From positions 1 to 64,000 of the forward strand of contig DAIQNX010000017.1 in assembly GCA_036788195.1 (NCBI GenBank): a DNA stretch of 64,000 nt, in the 5' to 3' direction. The DNA is from CALFXN01 sp937957815 (GTDB lineage: Bacteria > Synergistota > Synergistia > Synergistales > Aminobacteriaceae). Below are positions 14,656 through 23,024 of the stretch, in pieces; the stretch's first letter is position 1; each line of letters starts with the position of its first letter. The notes below the pieces were generated by a model. The model was not told the origin of the DNA, did not search any database, and saw only the letters and a list, made by a program, of their open reading frames with translations. A program made the translations under genes and the position numbers.

Positions 14656-16272
14656 CTAGCGCTCGATGCCCAGAAGCCCGAACGCCTCTCCTTGCAGCCG
14701 CCTGAGACTCGTCTCACCGGAGAAGCTCTCGCTGTAGAGTTTGATGATGTCCTCCGTCCCGGACGGACGAACCGCGAACCAGCCGTCACCGAACACGACC
14801 TTGATCCCGCCGAGCGACGCGCCGTTTCCCGGAGCGTTCGTGATGACCGCTTCCGGAGTCGTCGCCGTCCCCTTTCCGACGAGCGAGGGGTCGGCCGCGA
14901 GCCGCTTGATCCGCGCCTTCTGCTCCCCCGTCGCCGGGACGTCGATGCGTTCGTACGTCGTCGCGCCGTACCGCTTTTCGAGATCCCCGTAGAGGACGTC
15001 TGGGGCCTTGCCGGTCACGGCAAGGATTTCGGCCGCGCAGAGCCCGAGGATGATGCCGTCCTTGTCCGTGGTCCAGACGGTCCCGTCGCTGCGAAGGAAG
15101 CTCGCCCCCGCGCTCTCCTCCCCGCCGAAACCCAGCGAGCCGTCGAGAAGCCCTTGAACGAACCACTTGAAGCCGACGGGCGTCTCGAAAAGCGGCCTCC
15201 CGAGCCCCGCCGCGACGCGGTCGATCATTGCGCTCGACACGGCCGTCTTCCCGACGCCTGCGGTCTTGTCCCACCCGGGCCGGTGTCCGAAGAGATAGTC
15301 GACCGCCGCCGCGAGAAACGCGTTCGGCTGCATGAGCCCTCCGCCCGCGGTCACGATGCCGTGCCGGTCGCTGTCCGGGTCGGTCCCGAAGGAAATGTCG
15401 AACGAATCCTTCATCGCGCACAGATTTTTCATCGCCCACGGAGAGGAGCAGTCCATCCGGATCCTGCCGTCCCTGTCGGGCGGCATGAAGGAGAACGACG
15501 GGTCCACGGTCCGGTTGACGACCTCGAGGTTCAGGCCGTATTCGGACGCGATCGGGTCCCAGAACGCGACGTTCGATCCCCCCATCGGATCTACGCCGAT
15601 GCGGATTCCCGCGTCGCGGATCGCCTTCATGTCGATGATGTTTCCGAGGTCGCGGACGTAGGGAAGGACGTAATCAATCGCGTGGACTCTCCCGGATTCG
15701 TGCGCGCGCTCATAGGGAATCCTCGCGACGGCTCCGACCCCCTCCGCGATCAGCGCGTTGGCGCGGTTCTGGATCCACGAAGTCGATTCCGGCGACGCGG
15801 GCCCCCCCTCGGGGGGGTTGTACTTGAAGCCGCCGTCCTCCGGCGGATTGTGCGACGGCGTGACGACGACGCCGTCCGCGAAGCCGCTCTTCTTGCCCCT
15901 GTTGTAGACGAGGATCGCGCGCGAGATCGCGGGTGTCGGCGTGAACCCCTCGCCCTCCTGGACCATGACGTCGACGTCGTTCGCCGCGAAGACCTCGACG
16001 GCCGTCCGGAACGCCGGAAGCGAGAGCGCGTGCGTGTCCATCCCGAGAAAGAGCGGACCCGTCGCCCGCAGCGTCTTCCGGTGTTCGGCGATCGCCTTGC
16101 AGATCGCGATGATATGGCTCTCGGTGAACGACCCCGAAAGCGCGTTCCCCCGGTGCCCGGACGTCCCGAACGCAACAGCATGCCCCGGATTTCCGGAATC
16201 GGGAAGGGTCGCGTAATAGGCGTCCTGCAACCTTTCGCGAAGAATCTCTCCGGCGTTGCCGGAAGTGCTCAT
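14656..16272 (-). CDS. pgm: Phosphoglucomutase (alpha-D-glucose phosphate-specific type)
   Basis: 538 residues, close to the 546 of E. coli Pgm. The phosphoserine loop is VVTPSHNPPEDGG (about 150). The metal loop is GTDPDSDRHGIV, the sugar-binding GFGGEESAG, and the phosphate-binding RPSGTEDIIKLY near the C-terminus. It interconverts glucose 1- and 6-phosphate for glycogen or surface-sugar synthesis. The ATG at 16272 overlaps the stop of the DJ-1/PfpI gene (ATGA), so it is the last gene of a three-gene coupled operon. Confidence 0.95.
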   Translation of the reverse strand: MSTSGNAGEILRERLQDAYYATLPDSGNPGHAVAFGTSGHRGNALSGSFTESHIIAICKAIAEHRKTLRATGPLFLGMDTHALSLPAFRTAVEVFAANDVDVMVQEGEGFTPTPAISRAILVYNRGKKSGFADGVVVTPSHNPPEDGGFKYNPPEGGPASPESTSWIQNRANALIAEGVGAVARIPYERAHESGRVHAIDYVLPYVRDLGNIIDMKAIRDAGIRIGVDPMGGSNVAFWDPIASEYGLNLEVVNRTVDPSFSFMPPDRDGRIRMDCSSPWAMKNLCAMKDSFDISFGTDPDSDRHGIVTAGGGLMQPNAFLAAAVDYLFGHRPGWDKTAGVGKTAVSSAMIDRVAAGLGRPLFETPVGFKWFVQGLLDGSLGFGGEESAGASFLRSDGTVWTTDKDGIILGLCAAEILAVTGKAPDVLYGDLEKRYGATTYERIDVPATGEQKARIKRLAADPSLVGKGTATTPEAVITNAPGNGASLGGIKVVFGDGWFAVRPSGTEDIIKLYSESFSGETSLRRLQGEAFGLLGIER

Positions 16273-16904
16273 CGAACGCTCCCTTCTCCTCCGAAGGAGG
16301 ACGGACATTCCGGGTATTCCATGCGTTCCCGGACAAGTGCGGAAGATTCGTCTCCGTAGATCCGGCGGATGATTTCCAGGGCGAGGTCGATCCCCGAACT
16401 CACGCCCCCGGCCGTGAGGATTCGGCATCCCGCTTTTCCGTCCGGCGACGGCAGGTCTCCCGCATCGACGATCCGATCCCGCACGAGCGTCACTCCGCCG
16501 AACGCCTCGAGTTCGGCGAACGCCGAGTGGTGCGTCGTCGCCCGCCTGCCCTCGAGCAGGCCCGCCGCAGCCGCGATGAACGCTCCCGTGCAGACGGTCG
16601 CGACGAACTCCGCAGACGAGGCGATCCGGCGCACGAACGACAGGATTTCCGGATCCTTCATCGCCTTCAGTCGCCCCGCCCCGCCGGGGACGATCAGGAT
16701 ATCGGCCTCCGGACATCCGTCGAAGGCGCGGTCCGGAAAGAATCGCAATCCGTGCCTCGCCGCGATCGGATCGGCCGTCTTCGCGACCAATTCCACGCGG
16801 CAGCTCTCCGGCCGGATCGCCTCCGCCATCGAAAACGCCTCGTAGGGTCCCACGAAATCGAGCTCTTCGACCCCCGGAAACGTCAAGATCACGACATGCT
16901 TCAT
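16269..16904 (-). CDS. DJ-1/PfpI superfamily protein
   Basis: 211 residues. It begins with VVILTFPGVEELDFVGPYEAF (Glu of the triad region), has ILIVPGGAGRLKAM and the nucleophile-elbow Cys in VATVCTGAFIAAAAGLL (about 105). Most like the subgroup that includes isonitrile hydratase and the N-terminal domain of GlxA-type regulators. The substrate is unknown. Coupled by four-base overlaps to both neighbours, an FAD reductase and Pgm. Confidence 0.88.
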   Translation of the reverse strand: MKHVVILTFPGVEELDFVGPYEAFSMAEAIRPESCRVELVAKTADPIAARHGLRFFPDRAFDGCPEADILIVPGGAGRLKAMKDPEILSFVRRIASSAEFVATVCTGAFIAAAAGLLEGRRATTHHSAFAELEAFGGVTLVRDRIVDAGDLPSPDGKAGCRILTAGGVSSGIDLALEIIRRIYGDESSALVRERMEYPECPSSFGGEGSVR

Positions 16905-18487
16905 GACTTGTCACTCCCCGCCGCGGCGACGATCTTCCCGTCCTTGAGCGATACGAGAACGGGGCGTCCCCAGATCTCGCGTTCCTCCGGGAAATCCCGT
17001 CGGAAGTGCGTTCCCCGGCTCTCCTCGCGGAAAGCGGCCGCACGCGCGACGGCTGTCGCCGTGCTCAGGAGCCCGCGAAGCTCGAGCGCGTGGAGAAGCT
17101 CCATTCCCGGAGTCCCCCGAACGGCCCGGACGTCTTCCCGGAGCGCGTCGAGCGACTCCGCGGCCGCGAGACACGTCGCGCCGTCCCTTACGGGTCCGAG
17201 CGACGACTCGACGACCGACGCGATCTCTTTTCGGATCGATTCCGGCGATGTCGTCCCGCCGGAGAGCCCCTTCAGGAGCCGTTCGGCCGATTCCGGCTCG
17301 AACGGCTCCGCCTCCCCGTTGCACGTCGCAGCGCTCCGGCCCGCAAGAAGCCCGAACGTCACGAGGTTCGTCAGCGCGTTGCCTCCGATCCGGCTCGCGC
17401 CGTCGACGCCGCCCGTGGCTTCGCCGCACGCGAAGAGTCCCCGGAGGGACGTCTCCGCATTGCCGTCAACGGTCACGCCGCCGCAGAAGTAATGCTGGAT
17501 CGGCCGCACGCGGACCGGACGCCCTTTCCCCTGCGTTATCCCTTCGGGAGCGACGATGAGAAGCTCCTGAAGCTTTTTCGACCGGAGCACGTCTCCGGAA
17601 AGGTCCTCGAAATGCAGCGTCGCGGCGTCGCCCGAGTCCCAGACGGACTGTACCAGACGGGCCGACCGGTCCCGGGCCAGGAAGTTCGCCTCCCATCCGT
17701 TTTTGAGCCCCCAGGACGCGAACGCCTCCTTCATGAATTCGCGCCCTGAGCCGTCCGTCAGGCGCACGAGATCGACGATCGGAAGGCCGACCATCCACAC
17801 GGGAAGATCCGGTTCGTCGAGACCGAGCGGATAGAACTGCACGAACTCCATGTCCCGCAGGGAAAGCCCGAGATCGAGCGCGAGCGCGTATCCGTCTCCG
17901 GTCATCCTCGCCGGGTTGTCCGTCCGCTCGTAGATCCTCCCGCCGCCCCCCATCGCCAGAACGACCGACGACGCAGGGATCGCGTGCGCCTTCCCGGTCC
18001 GCCACTCGATCGCCTCGACTCCGGCGACCGCCCCGTTCACGGTTCTGACGGCGACCGCTATCACGTCTTCAAGGAACCGAACTCCTTCCGAGCGTGCGAT
18101 CGCGACCAGCTGCGAGACCATCCCGCCTCCGCCCATGACGGGGTTCGGAGCCGTTTCGTTCGACCACGCGTGTCCTTCGTCCGTGAAACGCAGCGTGACG
18201 CCCCACGAAGCGATCTCCCTGAGCCCAGCCTCGCAGCCCGTCACGAACGTCTCGAGCATTCCGGGGTGATTGACGTTCCTCCCGACGGACAGCGTCGACT
18301 TCCGGAATATGTCGGCGCCCTCGTCCTTTCGGGGAGGAATCGAGAACCCTCCGCCGGAATACGACGTACAGCAGGACGTTCCGATCTTCGTCTTCGACAG
18401 TACGAGAACGTCCGCGCCGGCCTTTCGGGCCGCGATCGCCGCGACGAGTCCCGCTCCGCCGCCTCCGAGAACTACCGTGAATCCCAT
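16901..18487 (-). CDS. FAD-dependent fumarate reductase/aspartate oxidase-type flavoprotein
   Basis: 528 residues from ATG 18487, which has GGAGGTGG four bases upstream. Rossmann FAD motif VVLGGGGAGLVAAIAARKAG at the N-terminus. The flavin-covering parts GGGGRIYERTDNPARMTGDG and IQHYFCGGVTVD, and GEATGGVDGASRIGGNALT near 370, are typical of the FrdA/SdhA/NadB family, with the substrate Arg and His present. No iron-sulfur or membrane subunit is encoded next to it and there is no signal peptide, so it is a soluble cytoplasmic enzyme, perhaps an L-aspartate oxidase or fumarate-reductase-like protein. Divergent from the class IV aminotransferase. Confidence 0.85.
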   Translation of the reverse strand: MGFTVVLGGGGAGLVAAIAARKAGADVLVLSKTKIGTSCCTSYSGGGFSIPPRKDEGADIFRKSTLSVGRNVNHPGMLETFVTGCEAGLREIASWGVTLRFTDEGHAWSNETAPNPVMGGGGMVSQLVAIARSEGVRFLEDVIAVAVRTVNGAVAGVEAIEWRTGKAHAIPASSVVLAMGGGGRIYERTDNPARMTGDGYALALDLGLSLRDMEFVQFYPLGLDEPDLPVWMVGLPIVDLVRLTDGSGREFMKEAFASWGLKNGWEANFLARDRSARLVQSVWDSGDAATLHFEDLSGDVLRSKKLQELLIVAPEGITQGKGRPVRVRPIQHYFCGGVTVDGNAETSLRGLFACGEATGGVDGASRIGGNALTNLVTFGLLAGRSAATCNGEAEPFEPESAERLLKGLSGGTTSPESIRKEIASVVESSLGPVRDGATCLAAAESLDALREDVRAVRGTPGMELLHALELRGLLSTATAVARAAAFREESRGTHFRRDFPEEREIWGRPVLVSLKDGKIVAAAGSDKS

Positions 18488-18525
18488 CGAACCACCTCCG
18501 GTTTCGCACATCGGTCTTCCGTACA

Positions 18526-18533
18526 AGTATAAT
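18526..18533. promoter_or_regulatory. Overlapping divergent -10 elements
   Basis: AGTATAAT reads TATAAT on the plus strand (18528-18533, toward the aminotransferase) and TATACT on the minus strand (18526-18531, toward the FAD gene). Neither direction has a good -35 box at 17 bases. It is the only consensus-like element in the 91-base divergent spacer. Confidence 0.5.
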
Positions 18534-18578
18534 GGTTTTCCACAGGCATTCATTCCGAAATCGCGAGGTGACCCACAC

Positions 18579-19418
18579 ATGCGTTTGTGCTATATGAACG
18601 GCCGATTCTCCGATCCGTCGTCGTGCGCGATCCCGACGACGGACTTCTCGCTCCAGCGGGGTGTCGGCGTCTTCGACACCGCCAGGACCTACGACCGTCG
18701 TCCGTTCGCGCTCGCGGAACATATCGATCGGTTCTTCGAGTCGGCGCGTCTTCTGCGAATCCGGACCTGCATCCCGAAGGACGAGGTCGCGTCCGTGATC
18801 CGCGAGGGAATCCGGCTCAGGGGAGACGAGACGCTCGTCAAGATGTTCTTCACGGGCGGCGACGTCGAAGAGGCCGGATGCTTCCCCGCCCCGCGCTTTT
18901 ACGTCCACTTCCTGCCGCTGACGAAATGGAGCGAGGAACAGTACCTCGCCGGGATCTCCCTTGATCCGATCCCGGTCGCGCGTCCGCTGCCCCGCGCGAA
19001 GACCATCGACTATGTCACGCCGATGACGATGAAGGATCCGTCGTCGCGGGCCTTCGAGACGCTCTATTGCCCGGACGGACGCATCACGGAGTCCGCGACG
19101 AGCTCCGTCTTCTTCGTCTTCGGAGAACATCTTGTCACCGCCCCGGACGACATCGTCCTGCCCGGGGTGACGCGGCGGATCATGATCGACCTCGCCGTCG
19201 CGACGGGAATCCCGGTCGAATACCGCACCGTCGCGCTCGAGGATGTCGTGCGGGCCGACGAAGCGTTCATCACGGGGAGCGTCAAGGAGATCCTGCCGAT
19301 CCACCACGTCGGCGACCGTGCCGTTGCGGGAAGACACCCCGGACCGGTCACGCGGAAGTTGCGCGACCTTTTCTTCAGGAATCGAGAGCGGTTGTTGGAG
19401 CAGGATCGATCTCTTTGA
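18579..19418 (+). CDS. Class IV PLP aminotransferase (BCAT / D-alanine transaminase / aminodeoxychorismate lyase family)
   Basis: 279 residues. It begins with an N-terminal MNGRF...LQRGVGVFDTART strand, has the PLP Lys in LPRAKTIDYV (about 148) and the cofactor loop ITESATSSVFFVFG...LVTAPDDIVLPGVTR. The three activities of this family cannot be separated by eye. GAGGTG precedes the ATG. It ends at a strong terminator and is a single-gene unit divergent from the FAD-reductase operon. Confidence 0.88.
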   Translation: MRLCYMNGRFSDPSSCAIPTTDFSLQRGVGVFDTARTYDRRPFALAEHIDRFFESARLLRIRTCIPKDEVASVIREGIRLRGDETLVKMFFTGGDVEEAGCFPAPRFYVHFLPLTKWSEEQYLAGISLDPIPVARPLPRAKTIDYVTPMTMKDPSSRAFETLYCPDGRITESATSSVFFVFGEHLVTAPDDIVLPGVTRRIMIDLAVATGIPVEYRTVALEDVVRADEAFITGSVKEILPIHHVGDRAVAGRHPGPVTRKLRDLFFRNRERLLEQDRSL

Positions 19419-19452
19419 CACCTCCACTCTTCCAGACACACTGGAATCGTGC

Positions 19453-19507
19453 CCCCTTCCGTACTTTTCTCTGTTTTTCGTGAGATAAGGAAGGGGTTTT
19501 TTCTTTT
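19453..19507 (+). terminator. Rho-independent terminator after the class IV aminotransferase
   Basis: CCCCTTCC (19453-19460) pairs with GGAAGGGG (19489-19496), immediately followed by TTTTTTCTTTT. The loop is long (28 bases) and T-rich. Confidence 0.75.
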
Positions 19508-19571
19508 ATGAGAATCCGACACCGTCGGCATCCATCGGCGACCGTTCCGTAGCCGGCCACTTTCCGGAGCA

Positions 19572-19671
19572 NNNNNNNNNNNNNNNNNNNNNNNNNNNNN
19601 NNNNNNNNNNNNNNNNNNNNNNNNNNNNNNNNNNNNNNNNNNNNNNNNNNNNNNNNNNNNNNNNNNNNNNN
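19572..19671. other. Scaffold gap of 100 unknown bases
   Basis: A run of exactly 100 N, the usual placeholder for a gap of unknown size. Order and orientation of the sequence on both sides depend on the scaffolding. Confidence 0.99.
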
Positions 19672-19760
19672 TCCTGGAAGACGAAAGAATTCTCATGTCC
19701 GAATAGCGCCGTAAAAACGTCTCTTTGATCAAAAAACTGCGACAAAAGCATCAAAGTCTC

Positions 19761-19789
19761 TTGACCCGCCGGATATACCGACGTAGGAT
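19761..19789 (+). promoter_or_regulatory. Candidate promoter of the 420-residue unknown gene
   Basis: TTGACC (19761-19766), 17 bases, TAGGAT (19784-19789). The -35 is good and the -10 matches four of six. It lies about 50 bases before the ATG. Confidence 0.4.
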
Positions 19790-19838
19790 TGTCATGTTTC
19801 ATCCGGCGAGATGAATTCTGATACGGGGAGGGAACGAA

Positions 19839-21101
19839 ATGTTGCAGGATCGCTTTGCGATTCAGGTTCCGGTTCTTGAGGAGATCAACCGTTTTCTTGG
19901 GGATCCGTCGAACGAGGTCATCGCCGATGTGCTTCGCGTCGTGTCGAAATACGGCACCCCCGAAGAGATCAACGCGAAGGCGGCCGAGGCGGGCTGCCTG
20001 ACGAACATGCTGGCCCGTCTCGCCAACATGGATTCTCCCTACCTCGAGGATCTGCAATGGCTCATGCGGGAACGTGACAGGGGCGCCTTCGTCGGAATCG
20101 GCGAATACCGGAAAAAGGTTCTCGGCGACGCAGCGCAGGGGGCGTTCTTCGACGAAAGCCGCGCCGTGACTCTGGAAATCAGCGCACTGCAGTACTTCCC
20201 GTGGGTTATCGAGGAGGCCCGACAGGCCATCGACAAACGCGAACTCATGCCCGGGCGTTTCATCCGCGTCAGGAAGATGAAAGAGCAGGAACGCGACGAC
20301 GGAGACATTATCGCGGTCCGGGCGGCGGCGCGGATCATGGGCGCGAGCCTCGTCGAGACGCTCGACACGAAGGGAACGGACGGCTCGAATGTCCATCTCG
20401 GCGGCCCGGAGACGATCACAGGTTATTTCGGCGGCATAGGCCAACCGAACGGACATCCCCTGATGTGGATCGACGAGGCGCTCTATTACTACACGAAGTA
20501 CGGCGTCAACGAGATCCTCAACATCAACCCGGGTACCGTCTTCCTCGGGTACCTGCTCTACCGCCTGGGGATCGACATCCGGTTCAAGATCTCCGTCTTC
20601 ATGGGGAACGACAACCCCTACGCGGTCCTCTGGACGCTCATGATGGCGCGATTGTTCGCCCGGGAGGACGGATCGACGCCGCTGATCGGATTCAATCTGT
20701 CGAACTCCGTCGATGCGGAGAATCTCGAGCTCTGCGGCAGGGTCCGGAAGCTCCTCGGACTCGAGGACAAGGTCCGAATCGAACACCATATCACCGAAAC
20801 GTGGAAGAGCATCGTGCGGCAGCCGTACTGCAGACGGGACGATCTTCTCGAGGTCGCGCGCGGGATTCCGAATATCTCGGCGAAGCACGAGGGCGGAGAC
20901 CCCGATTTCGAAATGACGCTCGATCACCCGTCGGATATCCTCGACTACTTCAGGGACAAGTCGGAGGTCATCGCGTCGGGCGACATGCCGAAACTTCTCG
21001 CCAACTACCTCGGGAAGCACGCGGCCGTCAACAGGACCGCCGAGGCGCTGACGAAAAAGCGTATCCCATTCATCGCGGCGCCGATGCTTCACGGACGCTG
21101 A
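19839..21101 (+). CDS. Conserved-looking soluble protein of unknown function
   Basis: 420 residues; I do not recognise the family. No signal peptide or membrane segment. Alternating hydrophobic strands and helices from about residue 160 (IIAVRAAARIMGASLVETLD, EILNINPGTVFLGYLLYRLG, IRFKISVFMGND, PLIGFNLSNSVDAENLELC) give a TIM-barrel-like look. Glycine-rich GGPETITGYFGGIG (about 188-201) and KHEGGDPDFEM (about 348) are candidate binding loops. GGGGAGGG precedes the ATG. It stands alone, followed by a hairpin and a convergent gene. An isomerase or other barrel enzyme would fit, but this is a guess. Confidence 0.7.
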   Translation: MLQDRFAIQVPVLEEINRFLGDPSNEVIADVLRVVSKYGTPEEINAKAAEAGCLTNMLARLANMDSPYLEDLQWLMRERDRGAFVGIGEYRKKVLGDAAQGAFFDESRAVTLEISALQYFPWVIEEARQAIDKRELMPGRFIRVRKMKEQERDDGDIIAVRAAARIMGASLVETLDTKGTDGSNVHLGGPETITGYFGGIGQPNGHPLMWIDEALYYYTKYGVNEILNINPGTVFLGYLLYRLGIDIRFKISVFMGNDNPYAVLWTLMMARLFAREDGSTPLIGFNLSNSVDAENLELCGRVRKLLGLEDKVRIEHHITETWKSIVRQPYCRRDDLLEVARGIPNISAKHEGGDPDFEMTLDHPSDILDYFRDKSEVIASGDMPKLLANYLGKHAAVNRTAEALTKKRIPFIAAPMLHGR

Positions 21102-21113
21102 GGCACGAAAGAG

Positions 21114-21146
21114 ATGCCGGTCGCCCGCAACCCGGACGACCGGCAT
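21114..21146. terminator. Hairpin between convergent genes
   Basis: ATGCCGGTCG (21114-21123) pairs perfectly with CGACCGGCAT (21137-21146). A pyrimidine-rich CCTCCTTCC follows instead of a clear T-run, so termination efficiency is uncertain. Confidence 0.55.
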
Positions 21147-21183
21147 CCTCCTTCCGGAGCTATCCCGGACGCGCCCCTTCCCG

Positions 21184-22488
21184 TCAATTCTTCTTCGGGC
21201 GCAGGAAGGCGCTCTTTCCGGTGCAGAACAACCCGAGGAACGAGTCCGACGAAAGTCGCTCGTCTCCCATCGAATCCCCGAGGATGGCCTGAACCGCCGC
21301 GTCGAAACGTCCCCCTCCGCACCGGGACGACGCCATCGCGAGGTATCTCGAGAACGCTTCGAGCGACGGTCGGTTGCTCTTCCCCCAGGGCCACGGCGAC
21401 GCCCCCTCAAGATACGGATCGAGAAGGCGGAACGCCTCACGCAGCGTCCGGCCGTCTTTCGAACGATACCCCCAGAGATCGACTCCGGTCTTCTCCCCGA
21501 TCCGGGCTAGGGTAACCAGCCCCGCAAGCGTCGAAAAGACATCCTCCTGAGGCTTCGGCGACAGCACCTGACGCGACAGGACACCGTCGGGCTCGATGTT
21601 CCGGTCGATCTGCCCCCGCCCGGAGAGAACGGCCCGGCGCGCCGTCTCGCGCTTCCCGAGAAAGTCCGCGAAGACGGCGATCTGCGCGTTCGTCCACACC
21701 CCGAGACGTCCCGGGGTCTTCAGAGCTTTTTTCCCGAACGGGCTCTTCGAGAGCCACGCGAGATACGCGTCGAACCACCCGATCAGTCCGTTTCTGTCCG
21801 CGCCGGTCAACGCGTTCGACCTGTCGAGCATTCTGAGGTCGTCGAGGAGCGGAATGAAGAGAGCCCCTTCTTCGATCCCATCGGGGCGCCCTTTCGGACC
21901 TCCGGGAAAGCCGCGCGCAAATCGGAGATTCGGGCGCATGCGGGTCTCCGGCGCGACGAACCACGTCCGGAGCAGCGTCGCAGCGTGTACGGCGTAGCGT
22001 TCGTCCCTCGTGAAAAAGTAGGCGACCGAGAGCGCGTGAACGGAACGCGTCATGTCGACGATCCGCGAGAAATCGTACCGGTCGTAGCGCTCGATTTCGC
22101 CGTTCGTCTCACCGGCCCGGCGGAGGTACTTCCGTCCGGCCCCGGGGATCACCGGGAAATATTCCGGGTCGAGGCTTGCGTAGTAATGAATGTCGCCGCT
22201 GACAGGGTGCTCGGACTTCTCGGTCACGGTCTGCGTCAGCGTCCGGAGTGCGAGATCGGCTTCGCGCAGGAGACCGCTCTCGGTATCGCTCAGGAACGCG
22301 GCGTTTTTCATGCGCGCGTTCTTCCACAGGCAATCCATTTCCGCCCCTTCGTACAGAAGAAACGAACTTCCCCGTTCCTCGGAAATCCACGTGAGCGCGT
22401 TCGCAACCTCAGCCCAAGCAAGCATTGCACACACAAAACCGCACAGAAAAATCCCCGAAACCCACAGTCGCCAGACATTCCGTCGCAT
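21184..22488 (-). CDS. Alginate-lyase-domain (PL5-like) secreted protein
   Basis: 434 residues from ATG 22488 (GGAGGG eight bases upstream). N-terminal signal peptide with RRNVWRL, a long hydrophobic core and AWA or ANA as cleavage site. The body is an alpha/alpha toroid of the Alginate_lyase family: SGDIHYYASLDPEYFP, RYDRYDFSRIVDMTRSVHAL, and LTGADRNGLIGWFDAYLAWL. The catalytic strip, NNHGTWYD in AlgL, reads RLGVWTNAQIAVFADFLG here and has lost the Asn-His pair, so alginate cleavage is doubtful. A periplasmic polysaccharide-binding or different lyase role is possible. Single gene with its own promoter. Confidence 0.75.
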   Translation of the reverse strand: MRRNVWRLWVSGIFLCGFVCAMLAWAEVANALTWISEERGSSFLLYEGAEMDCLWKNARMKNAAFLSDTESGLLREADLALRTLTQTVTEKSEHPVSGDIHYYASLDPEYFPVIPGAGRKYLRRAGETNGEIERYDRYDFSRIVDMTRSVHALSVAYFFTRDERYAVHAATLLRTWFVAPETRMRPNLRFARGFPGGPKGRPDGIEEGALFIPLLDDLRMLDRSNALTGADRNGLIGWFDAYLAWLSKSPFGKKALKTPGRLGVWTNAQIAVFADFLGKRETARRAVLSGRGQIDRNIEPDGVLSRQVLSPKPQEDVFSTLAGLVTLARIGEKTGVDLWGYRSKDGRTLREAFRLLDPYLEGASPWPWGKSNRPSLEAFSRYLAMASSRCGGGRFDAAVQAILGDSMGDERLSSDSFLGLFCTGKSAFLRPKKN

Positions 22489-22541
22489 TCCGATCGTCCC
22501 TCCATCCCGTTCAGCGCGATTCCCCATCCCGTACAACTGGT

Positions 22542-22570
22542 ATTATATGTCGTGTCGGTGCGGGTGTCTC
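22542..22570 (-). promoter_or_regulatory. Promoter of the alginate-lyase-like gene
   Basis: Minus strand GAGACA (22565-22570), 17 bases, TATAAT (22542-22547), about 55 bases upstream of the start. Same -35/-10 arrangement as the promoter at 8792-8820. Confidence 0.6.
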
Positions 22571-22685
22571 ACATTCGCTCGTTTTTTTCGGGAGACCCGG
22601 GAAGCGTCGTTCCGTGCGGATCGCGACTCCCAAGCCGGATTCGTTTCCACCGATAAACCCTGTCGCTTCTATAAGGAGGAACACC

Positions 22686-23024
22686 ATGACCTGGGGATAC
22701 GTCATCGGAACGCTGCTTCTGAACGTTCTCGCGAATCTCTTTCTGAAACACGGAATGACCTCGCTTTCCGGCGGCGGCGCGCTGCTCCACATGTTGCGGA
22801 CGCCGTCGATCTACATCGGAGCGATCTGCTACGGAGGGGCGTTCGTGACGTACAGCCTCGCCCTGACGAAACTGCCGCTGGGCGTCGTCTATCCGCTCAT
22901 CACGGGCGGCATCGCGGTCACGCTCGCCGTCGTCTCGATCGCGCTTTTCGGCGAAAGCCTGCGGATGACCCAGGCGGTCGGAATCGCGATGGTCGTCGCG
23001 GGGATCTGGTTCCTGTCGCGATGA
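22686..23024 (+). CDS. Small four-helix DMT/SMR-type membrane protein
   Basis: 112 residues with four predicted membrane helices: 4-20, 32-52, 56-78 and 86-110. LPLGVVYPLITGGIAVTLAV and LRMTQAVGIAMVVAGIWFL are typical of the small multidrug resistance / EamA superfamily. The Glu14 essential for EmrE-type drug/proton exchange is replaced by Asn13 (LLLNVLANLFLKHG). It is therefore more like ArnE/ArnF-type half-flippases than a drug exporter. AGGAGG precedes the ATG; the stop overlaps mutY (ATGA). Confidence 0.82.
   Translation: MTWGYVIGTLLLNVLANLFLKHGMTSLSGGGALLHMLRTPSIYIGAICYGGAFVTYSLALTKLPLGVVYPLITGGIAVTLAVVSIALFGESLRMTQAVGIAMVVAGIWFLSR

Larger units (their letters stand above)
19419..19838. 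other. Gene-free stretch containing the assembly gap
   Basis: It holds the aminotransferase terminator, 64 bases with no readable gene, the 100-base gap, and 167 bases upstream of the next gene with a possible promoter. A CTTTGAT/ATCAAAG pair of 7-base arms lies at about 19723-19756. A gene fragment or repeat inside the gap cannot be excluded. Confidence 0.7.

Noticed and set aside
16273..17043. N-terminal extension of phosphoglucomutase
   Set aside because: The extension is a shadow of the DJ-1/PfpI and FAD genes; the start at 16272 has an ATGA overlap.
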